From contig JARGFP010000017.1 in NCBI GenBank assembly GCA_029210585.1, forward strand, positions 1-64,000: a stretch of DNA of 64,000 nucleotides, in the 5' to 3' direction. Shown one piece after another: positions 46,192-54,244 of the stretch (positions within the stretch are counted from its first letter, which is position 1; every line of letters starts with the position of its first letter). The translations under genes and the position numbers were made by a program. The notes below the pieces were generated by a model. That model saw only the letters and a program-made list of their open reading frames with translations. It did not search any database and was not told the origin of the DNA. This DNA is from Bacteroidales bacterium. Lineage in GTDB: Bacteria > Bacteroidota > Bacteroidia > Bacteroidales > GCA-2748055.

Positions 46192-46631
46192 TGCCTGTTT
46201 TCTTTCATTCAGAGACTACCGACTTTTCCCTTGAAAAGCAACACTTGTTGCAGAAATGGATTCAAACAATTCTGTCGGAACACAACAAACAAGTCGGTAA
46301 CCTGAACATCATTTTTACTTCCAATGACTACCTCCTTGAAATTAACAGGAAATATTTAAACCACAACTACTTCACAGACGTTATATCCTTTGATGACAGT
46401 GATGGAAACGTGATATCCGGTGATATTTTTGTAAGTATCGACCAGGTAAAAATCAACAGCATGTTCCATAATGTTGGTTTTATTAACGAACTTTGCCGCG
46501 TAATGATCCATGGTGTGTTGCACCTGGTCGGGTTCAATGATGCTAATGCAGCACAGCAACAGGTCATGAGAGAACTTGAGGATCATGCACTCAATGTTTT
46601 AGAAGTGATGGATAATGGAAAAGATATATGA
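46191..46631 (+). CDS. ybeY: Endoribonuclease YbeY
   Basis: Processes rRNA 3' ends and takes part in ribosome quality control. The 146-residue protein has the metal motif HGVLHLVGFND, where His107 and His111 are kept but the third histidine position holds Asp117. Bacteroidetes YbeY commonly differ at this position, so it is probably still active. The start is GTG 46191, whose first base is the last base of the HATPase stop codon. It overlaps mnmG by 17 bases. Confidence 0.92.
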   Translation: MPVFFHSETTDFSLEKQHLLQKWIQTILSEHNKQVGNLNIIFTSNDYLLEINRKYLNHNYFTDVISFDDSDGNVISGDIFVSIDQVKINSMFHNVGFINELCRVMIHGVLHLVGFNDANAAQQQVMRELEDHALNVLEVMDNGKDI

Positions 46632-48489
46632 TGTCATAGTAGTTGGAGGTGGTCATGCCGGGTGTGAAGCAGCAGCTGCTGCAGCCAACCTGGGCAGCAG
46701 GACATTGCTGATCACCATGGATATGACAAAATTCGCTCAAATGTCCTGCAATCCTGCCATGGGCGGTATAGCCAAAGGCCAGATCGTGCGTGAAATCGAT
46801 GCGTTGGGAGGATATTCAGGAATCGTTACCGACCGGTCGATGATTCAGTTCAGGCTCCTGAACAGGTCAAAAGGTCCGGCAATGTGGAGTCCTAGGGCCC
46901 AATGCGACAGGGCGGTCTTTACACTGGAATGGAGAAAGGTGCTGGAGTCTGTCCCCAACCTGGATTTCTGGCAGGACAAAGTGAACAGGCTGATCATTGA
47001 GGATGGTGCAGTGCGGGGCGTGGAAACAACCATGGGTATTCCTTTTCATGCCAACGCCGTGATCCTTACCGCGGGTACTTTTATCAACGGACTCATGCAC
47101 ATTGGCGATGTGAAAATGAAAGGAGGAAGAATCGGAGAACCACCATCAGGAGGAATCAGTGAACAACTGGCAGAACTTGGTTTCGAGGTGGGAAGAATGA
47201 AGACCGGTACACCTGCACGCATCGACGGGAGAAGTATCGATTTTTCCCTGATGGACGAACAACCCGGTGACCAGGAAGGAAGGAAATTCAGCTTTCTCGA
47301 TGATACACAGGATTATTCCGATCACCGCAGCTGTTATATCACCCATACCAACCCGGACGTTCATAAGGAACTGGAAAAAGGCTTTGCATCCAGTCCTCTT
47401 TTCAATGGCTCAATCGATGGCGTAGGACCACGATATTGTCCAAGTATCGAGGATAAAATTGTAACATTTTCCGAGAAGCAGCAACACCAGCTTTTCCTGG
47501 AGCCCGAGGGACGGCATACGGTTGAGTATTATATCAACGGCTTTTCGTCTTCACTTCCCTGGGATGTGCAGTTCGATGCGTTGAGAAAAGTGAGGGGATT
47601 GGAAAATGTAAAAGTGTTCCGTCCAGGGTACGCGATCGAATATGATTATTACCCGCCAACACAACTGAAGCATACCCTGGAGACAAAGAACCTGGAAAAC
47701 CTCTATTTTGCAGGCCAGGTAAATGGAACCACCGGGTATGAAGAAGCTGCTGCGCAAGGGATGATGGCAGGAATCAATGCACACCTGCATCAAATCTTCA
47801 GAGACAAGTTTGTCCTGGGCAGGGACCAGGCCTATATCGGGGTTCTGATCGACGACCTGGTTACAAAGGGCGTGGATGAACCCTATCGTATGTTCACGTC
47901 AAGAGCCGAATACAGGATCCTGTTGCGTCAGGACAATGCAGATGAACGGCTCACCCCCTTGAGTTACGAGATTGGGCTGGCCGGGAAGGAGAGGATGGAA
48001 CTGCTTCAGAAAAAAAGAGCAGGGATACAGGCCCTCAAAAAAAGACTTGAATCCACCAGTGTCGATCTTGCAGCCATCAATGCTTTCCTTGAAAAATCCG
48101 GGACGACACCGCTGAAGGAGAAAACAAAATTCATTAATGTGGCGAAGCGGCCACAAATTGACTTGCAGCAATTATTGTATACGTTCAATATGGAACCGGA
48201 TGCGGAATTGTATTCTGACAACCTGCGAAAGGAGATCATGGAAGCTGTCGAGATAAGTATTAAATACGAAGGATATATTTCCCGTGAAAAACTGATGGCG
48301 GAAAAAATAAGCAGGCTGGAGAAGATTAAACTTGGATCCAACCTCGATTACAACCGTTTCAAAAGCATCTCTACAGAGGCCAGGCAAAAATTATCCAGGT
48401 TACGACCGGAGACGATAGGGCAGGCCTCACGCATCTCCGGCGTTTCCCCAAGCGATATCAGCGTGCTCCTGGTATATATGGGACGTTAG
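46615..48489 (+). CDS. mnmG: tRNA uridine-5-carboxymethylaminomethyl modification enzyme
   Basis: With MnmE it makes the wobble uridine modification in tRNA. The 624-residue FAD protein has the dinucleotide motif VVGGGHAGCEAA, the redox motif CNPAMGGIAKG, MKTGTPARIDGR, GTTGYEEAAAQG, and the helical C-terminal domain. The gene (formerly gidA) lies near the origin in many bacteria. Here its stop codon is followed at once by a pair of parS sites. Confidence 0.97.
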   Translation: MEKIYDVIVVGGGHAGCEAAAAAANLGSRTLLITMDMTKFAQMSCNPAMGGIAKGQIVREIDALGGYSGIVTDRSMIQFRLLNRSKGPAMWSPRAQCDRAVFTLEWRKVLESVPNLDFWQDKVNRLIIEDGAVRGVETTMGIPFHANAVILTAGTFINGLMHIGDVKMKGGRIGEPPSGGISEQLAELGFEVGRMKTGTPARIDGRSIDFSLMDEQPGDQEGRKFSFLDDTQDYSDHRSCYITHTNPDVHKELEKGFASSPLFNGSIDGVGPRYCPSIEDKIVTFSEKQQHQLFLEPEGRHTVEYYINGFSSSLPWDVQFDALRKVRGLENVKVFRPGYAIEYDYYPPTQLKHTLETKNLENLYFAGQVNGTTGYEEAAAQGMMAGINAHLHQIFRDKFVLGRDQAYIGVLIDDLVTKGVDEPYRMFTSRAEYRILLRQDNADERLTPLSYEIGLAGKERMELLQKKRAGIQALKKRLESTSVDLAAINAFLEKSGTTPLKEKTKFINVAKRPQIDLQQLLYTFNMEPDAELYSDNLRKEIMEAVEISIKYEGYISREKLMAEKISRLEKIKLGSNLDYNRFKSISTEARQKLSRLRPETIGQASRISGVSPSDISVLLVYMGR

Positions 48490-48505
48490 TGTTCCACGTG
48501 GAACA
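48490..48505. other. parS site 1 (ParB-binding palindrome)
   Basis: TGTTCCACGTGGAACA fits the bacterial parS consensus TGTTNCACGTGNAACA at every position. It begins at the base after the mnmG stop codon. ParB loads at such sites, spreads along DNA and organises the origin region for segregation. The second copy starts 25 bases downstream. Confidence 0.9.
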
Positions 48506-48514
48506 TTCATGAAA

Positions 48515-48530
48515 TGTTCCACGTGGAACA
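48515..48530. other. parS site 2 (ParB-binding palindrome)
   Basis: A second perfect TGTTCCACGTGGAACA. It lies in the gap between mnmG and the adenine deaminase gene. Two full sites this close are unlikely by chance and raise confidence in both. Confidence 0.9.
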
Positions 48531-48580
48531 CGTGTCGTTTCCTTTAACGTGTATGTATATTCTGAAAATCCAGTTGGCTT

Positions 48581-50212
48581 ATGTTGTTATACAAAAATCT
48601 GATCGACATCCACAACAGGGAAATGTACCCGGCCCGGATAGAAATCAGACAAGGTCGTATCTCGGGAATTTCACCTGCGCACCAACCCGTAAAGGGGTAT
48701 ATCCTCCCGGGATTTATCGATGCGCATGTACATATTGAAAGCACCATGGTTGCCCCTGTTGCTTTTTCACGGGAAGCAGCACGGCATGGCACGACCGGTA
48801 TTGTTTCAGATCCACATGAAATTGCGAACGTACTGGGAGCGGAAGGGGTCGAATTCATGGTAAATAATGCGAAAAACACACCACTCAAAATTGTGTTTGG
48901 CGTCCCAAGTTGTGTGCCTGCAACTCCGTTCGAATCTTCCGGAGCCAGCATAGATGCCGAAGCAGTGAAAAAATTGTTGCAAATGCCTGAAATCGGATAT
49001 CTTTCAGAGATGATGAATTATCCCGGCGTCGTATATCAGGATGAACAGGTGATGCAGAAAATAGAGGCAGCACACCAACAAGGGGTTCCGGTCGACGGAC
49101 ACGCTCCCGGGGTGATGGGGGAGGAGCTGGTAAAATATGCGGGTGCCGGGATCACTACAGATCATGAATGTTTTACTTACGAAGAGGCAGTTGAGAAGAT
49201 CGGGCAGGGAATGCATATCCTGATCCGTGAAGGAAGTGGCGCAAAGAATTTCAATGCACTCATTCCTTTATTAAGGAATTATCCCGACAAGGTGATGTTC
49301 TGTACAGATGACCTCCATCCTGATGACATGGTGCATGGGCACATCAACCTTTTGGTTAAAAAGGCGATCAGTGCAGGCTATGATCTTTTTGATACATTGC
49401 GGGCGGCCAGCCTGAATGCGATCAGGCATTATTCTATGGATGTGGGTACGCTCAGGGTGGGGGACCCTGCTGATTTTATCCTGGTGGATTCTCCCGAACA
49501 TTTCCAGGTGGAGGCTACCTATATCAACGGGGAACCCGTATATCTCGATGGAAAAGTAACTATTCCTGAAATTGTGCCTTCTGCGGTCAATAAATTTCTG
49601 ATTGGGGAGATCAGAGCAACGTCCATCAGGGTACAACAGGAGGGAGATTTGCTGAGGGTCATCCAGGCGATAGATGGTGAACTGATCACCAGGGAGAAGG
49701 TGGTTGCGCCGCGCATTGAAAATGAATTTGTTGTTTCGGATACAACGAATGATATCCTGAAGATCGTTGTGGTGAACCGGTACACGACCGCCCCCCCGGC
49801 AGTTGGTTTTATCCACGGATTCGGACTTACAAAAGGGGCCCTGGTCTCCAGCATCGCGCACGACAGTCACAATATCATTTGTGTGGGAACCGATGACGCC
49901 AGCATTACCGAAACCATTAACTGGGTGATCCGGAACAAGGGAGGCATTGCACTGTATGATGGTGAAAAAGTACGCGGACTACCGCTTGAAATTGCAGGGA
50001 TCATGTCATCCGGATCCGTAGCCTATGCTGCAGGCAAATACAAGGACTTGTCAGAAGCAGCCTCCGCCCTGGGTACCCGACTGAAAGCGCCCTTTATGAC
50101 ACTTGCTTTTATGGCCCTGTTGGTAATACCCGATTTGAAAATGAGTGATAAAGGATTGTTTGACGGACGGACGTTCTCCTTTACACCACTGTTTGTTACA
50201 GAGAATGAATAA
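48581..50212 (+). CDS. ade: Adenine deaminase
   Basis: Converts adenine to hypoxanthine in purine salvage. The 543-residue amidohydrolase has the metal site in GFIDAHVHIEST, VSDPHEIANVLG, DGHAPGV and TDDLHPDDMV, with a C-terminal domain bearing AHDSHNIICVGTDD, typical of the Ade family and not of AMP deaminase. Its stop codon overlaps the uvrC start by 8 bases. Confidence 0.94.
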   Translation: MLLYKNLIDIHNREMYPARIEIRQGRISGISPAHQPVKGYILPGFIDAHVHIESTMVAPVAFSREAARHGTTGIVSDPHEIANVLGAEGVEFMVNNAKNTPLKIVFGVPSCVPATPFESSGASIDAEAVKKLLQMPEIGYLSEMMNYPGVVYQDEQVMQKIEAAHQQGVPVDGHAPGVMGEELVKYAGAGITTDHECFTYEEAVEKIGQGMHILIREGSGAKNFNALIPLLRNYPDKVMFCTDDLHPDDMVHGHINLLVKKAISAGYDLFDTLRAASLNAIRHYSMDVGTLRVGDPADFILVDSPEHFQVEATYINGEPVYLDGKVTIPEIVPSAVNKFLIGEIRATSIRVQQEGDLLRVIQAIDGELITREKVVAPRIENEFVVSDTTNDILKIVVVNRYTTAPPAVGFIHGFGLTKGALVSSIAHDSHNIICVGTDDASITETINWVIRNKGGIALYDGEKVRGLPLEIAGIMSSGSVAYAAGKYKDLSEAASALGTRLKAPFMTLAFMALLVIPDLKMSDKGLFDGRTFSFTPLFVTENE

Positions 50213-52037
50213 ACACCACGAGCAACATATTGAGAGCATACTGAAAGGATTGCCCCCTGACCCGGGCGTCTACCAGTTTTACGATCATACAGGAAAAATT
50301 CTGTATGTGGGGAAAGCGAAAAATTTAAAAAAAAGGGTTACGTCCTATTTTAGAAAATCTGCATACGATAGTTTCAAGGTAAAAGTCCTGGTTGAAAAAA
50401 TTGCCGATATCCGCCATATTGTGGTTAATTCGGAGTCGGATGCATTGCTGTTGGAAAATAACCTGATTAAAAAATTATTACCCAGGTACAATGTGCTGCT
50501 GAAAGATGATAAAACCTTTCCATGGATCTGTATTAAGAACGAACCTTTTCCCAGGGTGCTCCTCACACGCAATGTGATCAACGACGGTTCAAAATATTAC
50601 GGACCTTATACTTCTGCTTCAACAGTGCGCACCCTGCTGGACCTTATCCGGCAGATCTATTCATTGCGAACCTGTAAATACCAACTTACCCCTGAAAATA
50701 TTGCTGCTGGAAAATTCAAGGTATGCCTGGAGTACCACATTGAGAATTGCATGGGTCCGTGCGAAGGATTGCAGGACGAAGCAGACTACAATGCATCGAT
50801 CGAACAGATCCAGGAGATACTGAAAGGGAATCTTGCAGGTGTGATCGCATTTCTGAAAAAGGAAATGAAAACCTTGGCAGCAGCATACAAATTTGAAGAG
50901 GCAGCAAGCATGAAGTTGAAGGTGGAAGCACTGGAGAAATTTCAGGCCAAATCAACCATCGTGAACCCTTCCATAAAGAATGCAGATGTATACAGTATCG
51001 TGAACGAGGAAAAATATGCGATTGTCAACTACTTAAAAATCACTAAAGGAGCTGTTATTCAGGCACATACGGTAGAAATTCAAAAACGACTGAATGAGAC
51101 ATCCAGCGAAATTCTGGCGTTTGCCATCACCGATATAAAGGAAAGGGTACGGAGTGATGCCAAAGAACTCATTCTGCCCATCGACCTCTCTGAAGAATTT
51201 TCCTGGTACAGGATCACGGTACCGAAAAGGGGCGACCGGAAAAAATTGCTGGAACTTTCGGAACGCAATGCCCGGATGTATCAACTTGAAAAGAAAAAAA
51301 GGGAAGCGGAGGCCCCGAAGCAATACCCGGCGCAGCGAATTCTTACCACGTTGCAACAAGACCTCAGGATGTCTTCCTTTCCTGAACATATCGAATGTTT
51401 CGACAACAGCAACATACAGGGATCAGATCCGGTAGCCGCATGTGTTGTGTTTAAGAATGCGCGGCCGGCCAAAAAAGAATACCGCCACTTCAATATTAAA
51501 ACAGTTACCGGCGCTGACGATTTCGCTTCCATGGAGGAGGTGATCTACAGGAGGTACCACAGGCTGCTTGAAGAAAAAATGGAATTGCCGCAACTGGTGA
51601 TCATCGACGGTGGCAAGGGACAGTTAAATGCAGCAATGCGGAGCATCGATCAACTGAAGCTGAGGGACCGCATTGCCGTGATTGGAATCGCAAAAAAACT
51701 TGAGGAGATCTATTTTCCCAATGATCCCGTTCCGCTGTACATCGATAAGAACTCGGAATCGCTCAGGCTGATCCAGCAGCTGAGAAATGAGGCACACCGC
51801 TTCGGGATTGCGTTCCACCGGTTAAAACGCTCCGGGGGGATGATCCGCTCTGAATTGCTCTCAATACCAGGTGTTGGGGAGGGGTCTGTACAAAAACTAT
51901 TTAAGACTTTTAAATCTGTGGAGGCCATGCAAAATGCTGACGAAGCCGAACTGGCCAGCGTGCTCGACCGGCAAAAAGCCCGCAAAATAAAGGCCTGGTT
52001 TGAGCAGATCAGTAAAAATCAACAGGAAAATCCCTGA
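50205..52037 (+). CDS. uvrC: Excinuclease ABC subunit C
   Basis: The dual-incision nuclease of nucleotide excision repair. The 610-residue protein has the N-terminal GIY-YIG nuclease (DPGVYQFYDHTGKILYVGK), a cysteine-containing middle region (CLEYHIENCMGPCEG), the UvrB-binding helix (EEAASMKLKVEALEKF), the RNase H-like second nuclease (ECFDNSNIQGSDP) and the C-terminal helix-hairpin-helix. The start ATG 50205 fits; the frame also opens inside ade at 50145. Confidence 0.96.
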   Translation: MNKHHEQHIESILKGLPPDPGVYQFYDHTGKILYVGKAKNLKKRVTSYFRKSAYDSFKVKVLVEKIADIRHIVVNSESDALLLENNLIKKLLPRYNVLLKDDKTFPWICIKNEPFPRVLLTRNVINDGSKYYGPYTSASTVRTLLDLIRQIYSLRTCKYQLTPENIAAGKFKVCLEYHIENCMGPCEGLQDEADYNASIEQIQEILKGNLAGVIAFLKKEMKTLAAAYKFEEAASMKLKVEALEKFQAKSTIVNPSIKNADVYSIVNEEKYAIVNYLKITKGAVIQAHTVEIQKRLNETSSEILAFAITDIKERVRSDAKELILPIDLSEEFSWYRITVPKRGDRKKLLELSERNARMYQLEKKKREAEAPKQYPAQRILTTLQQDLRMSSFPEHIECFDNSNIQGSDPVAACVVFKNARPAKKEYRHFNIKTVTGADDFASMEEVIYRRYHRLLEEKMELPQLVIIDGGKGQLNAAMRSIDQLKLRDRIAVIGIAKKLEEIYFPNDPVPLYIDKNSESLRLIQQLRNEAHRFGIAFHRLKRSGGMIRSELLSIPGVGEGSVQKLFKTFKSVEAMQNADEAELASVLDRQKARKIKAWFEQISKNQQENP

Positions 52038-52260
52038 GATTAGCGATGCCTGGTCAAAAAGTTAACGGAGAGAAGATTGATCCCCAAAAGAACTTAAATT
52101 TTCAAGTTTTTTTGTACCGAAGTGGACCAGCTGTAAGTTGAAATTAACAACACATTAAAATGGTAAATAGGATTGCATAAAAACAGAAAATAAGAATGCT
52201 TCTTTTTCCGATTTAAATATACACAATTTCAGAGCGCGCAAACCCCGGAAAACAACATCG
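52038..52260. other. AT-rich gap after uvrC
   Basis: No gene is seen. AACTT (52091-52095) and AAGTT (52104-52108) could pair ahead of a T run to 52113, a weak terminator for uvrC. The remainder is AT-rich without a clear signal. Transcripts from uvrC and the prenyl synthase converge here. Confidence 0.35.
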
Positions 52261-53235
52261 CTATTTATTGCGTTCCACGGTAAACGTAACCAGATCAAGC
52301 AGGGACTGACGTGCTGCAGATTCAGGGAAACTGTTCAAAATATCCTCTGCTTTCTTTTTGAACTCATACATTTTCTTCTCTGCAAAATCCAACCCATCAT
52401 GTGCCCTGACAAAATCGATCACCTGGAAGATTTTGTTATTGCTCATGCTTCCATTGCGTATGAGTTTCAGGATGGAGCGTTTCTTGGAACGGGAACTGTG
52501 TTCCAGTGCATAGATAAGGGGCAGTGTGAATTTTTTCTCCTTCAGGTCATTCCCTGCAGGCTTGCCGGTGATGCCAAGTGGCTGGTAATCAAACAAATCG
52601 TCCTTGATCTGAAAGGCCATGCCGATATCAATCCCCATCTGGTATACCCTGTCGATCTCTTCCTGCGTGGCTCCTGAGGATTTTGCTCCGCTGGCGGTAC
52701 AGGCTGCGATCAATGTGGCGGTTTTTTTCCTGATCACTTCGTAGTAGGAGGCCGTGTCAATATTCAGCTTTCTTGATTTTTGCAACTGGAGAAGTTCGCC
52801 TTCACTCATCTCGTTAACCGCATCTGCCACAATATCCAGCAGGTCATGGTCGCGTTTGCGCGAAGCCAACATCAATCCCCGTGCAAGGAAATAATCGCCC
52901 ATCAGTACCGACAGTTTCGATCGCCAGATGGCATTCATGGAGAACAACCCCCGGCGTTCGTATGATTCATCCACAACATCATCGTGGATCAGCGTGGCTG
53001 TGTGCATCAACTCAATGAGCGTAGCCGCGGTATAGGTGGAATCCGTAATAGTACCTGTCATCTTGGCCGTGAGAAAAACAAACAGCGGACGCATCTGCTT
53101 CCCCTTGTTATGCAAGATATAGGAAGAGATAATGTTCAGCAATGTAACATTACTGTGGATGGCCCCCCGGAAGGTTTTCTGAAAAGTTTTCATCTCTTCA
53201 GCAACCGGTCGCCGTATATTATCTAAGTTTGGCAT
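52261..53235 (-). CDS. Long-chain polyprenyl diphosphate synthase
   Basis: A 324-residue trans-prenyl synthase that lengthens farnesyl diphosphate with isopentenyl diphosphate, probably to make the side chain of menaquinone. It has the first aspartate-rich motif LIHDDVVDES (Asp85, 86 and 89) and the second QIKDDLFDY. The small-subunit-free homodimeric type (IspB/HepT-like) is indicated by length and motifs; chain length cannot be read with confidence. With ispG and ispD it is a third isoprenoid gene in the window. Confidence 0.92.
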   Translation of the reverse strand: MPNLDNIRRPVAEEMKTFQKTFRGAIHSNVTLLNIISSYILHNKGKQMRPLFVFLTAKMTGTITDSTYTAATLIELMHTATLIHDDVVDESYERRGLFSMNAIWRSKLSVLMGDYFLARGLMLASRKRDHDLLDIVADAVNEMSEGELLQLQKSRKLNIDTASYYEVIRKKTATLIAACTASGAKSSGATQEEIDRVYQMGIDIGMAFQIKDDLFDYQPLGITGKPAGNDLKEKKFTLPLIYALEHSSRSKKRSILKLIRNGSMSNNKIFQVIDFVRAHDGLDFAEKKMYEFKKKAEDILNSFPESAARQSLLDLVTFTVERNK

Positions 53236-53468
53236 GCAATTTTGCTATCAGCGGCAAATTTATAAATAAATCAGCGTCTTAGCGCCGAAAACGAAAATTA
53301 TTACCTCCATCTCAGTCCTGGTGGAGGATAGTGAAATGTACAGGGACGGGAAATTTTTGAAACAGAACCAATTTTCTATCTGAAAACTAGACGAATGGTG
53401 CCATTCATACGTTTAATTATTGATATATTTGTATATGCTGATATATTACACAACCAAGGAAGAATAAG
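53236..53468 (+). promoter_or_regulatory. Divergent region with ArsR promoter and possible operator
   Basis: TATATTTG at 53424-53431 is an exact -7 box, 37 bases before ATG 53469. An inverted repeat GAATGG-TG-CCATTC (53393-53406) lies close to where the -33 element would be, and an AT-rich near-repeat (ATATA/TATAT) spans the -7 box. Either could be the ArsR binding site. Near 53236-53280 lies the promoter of the prenyl synthase gene, without an obvious box. Confidence 0.5.
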
Positions 53469-53774
53469 ATGTCGAAATTTACCGATGTAAGCGCCGAAAA
53501 AATCGAAAGTGCAGCCAATATGATGAAGGCAATCGCACACCCCATGCGGTTGGCAATATTGGGACATCTGTCAGATGGTGAGGAACTTACAGTTACAAAA
53601 ATTCACGAACTGGTCAATATTGAACAGTCAACAGCTTCGCATCACCTGGGCATCCTTAAAGACAAGGGAATACTTGTTTCCCGGCGCGAGGGAAAAAATA
53701 CATGGTACACGATTAAAAACAAAAACCTGAAAAAACTGGTTGAGTGCATCAATGTCTGCGCATGTGTGGATTGA
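53469..53774 (+). CDS. ArsR/SmtB family transcriptional regulator
   Basis: A 101-residue winged-helix regulator with the ArsR recognition helix (VNIEQSTASHHLGILKDKG) and the wing (VSRREGKNTWYTI). The usual metal-binding ELCVCDL motif on the recognition helix is absent. Two cysteines near the C-terminus (NVCACVD) could bind a metal or sense redox state. It precedes queD by 15 bases and may control that operon or itself. Confidence 0.9.
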   Translation: MSKFTDVSAEKIESAANMMKAIAHPMRLAILGHLSDGEELTVTKIHELVNIEQSTASHHLGILKDKGILVSRREGKNTWYTIKNKNLKKLVECINVCACVD

Positions 53775-53789
53775 AAAAATACCGATTAT

Positions 53790-54239
53790 ATGGATAAGGT
53801 AAGAGTAACCAAGGAATTTTCTTTTGAGATGGCGCATGCGCTGTGGAATTATGACGGGGCATGTAAAAACATTCATGGCCATTCATACCGGCTTTTTGTT
53901 ACCATAAAGGGAGAACCGATTTCAGATGAAAACCATGTAAAATTTGGAATGGTAATGGATTTTAAGGATCTGAAAAGCATTGTAAATCAACATGTAGTGG
54001 AAGTGCTCGATCACAGCCTCGTGGTCTTCAGCAATGCAGAGGGAGATACCCTTGCACAGGTCAGGAAAATGTATGAAAAAGTATATGTGTTCGATTTTCA
54101 ACCCACGTGCGAAAATCTGGTGATCCACATTGCCTCCACCATCACACCCAAGCTACCCCCATACCTCTCCCTTTATTCTTTAAAACTGTACGAAACCGCT
54201 ACCTCATATGCCGAGTGGTATGCATCTGATAACGCCTGA
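53790..54239 (+). CDS. queD: 6-carboxy-5,6,7,8-tetrahydropterin synthase
   Basis: A 149-residue member of the PTPS family. The zinc ligands are His16 (EMAHAL) and His29 and His31 (CKNIHGHSY), and the catalytic cysteine is Cys25. The CxxxHGH spacing is the QueD type, which acts in queuosine synthesis, though PTPS-III enzymes can look similar. No other queuosine gene is in the window. It lies 5 bases before polA. Confidence 0.88.
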   Translation: MDKVRVTKEFSFEMAHALWNYDGACKNIHGHSYRLFVTIKGEPISDENHVKFGMVMDFKDLKSIVNQHVVEVLDHSLVVFSNAEGDTLAQVRKMYEKVYVFDFQPTCENLVIHIASTITPKLPPYLSLYSLKLYETATSYAEWYASDNA

Positions 54240-54244
54240 ATTGA

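Noticed and set aside
52091..52113. Hairpin plus T run after uvrC as a firm terminator
   Set aside because: The stem is only 5 AT-rich base pairs with an 8-base loop; too weak to list as a terminator.
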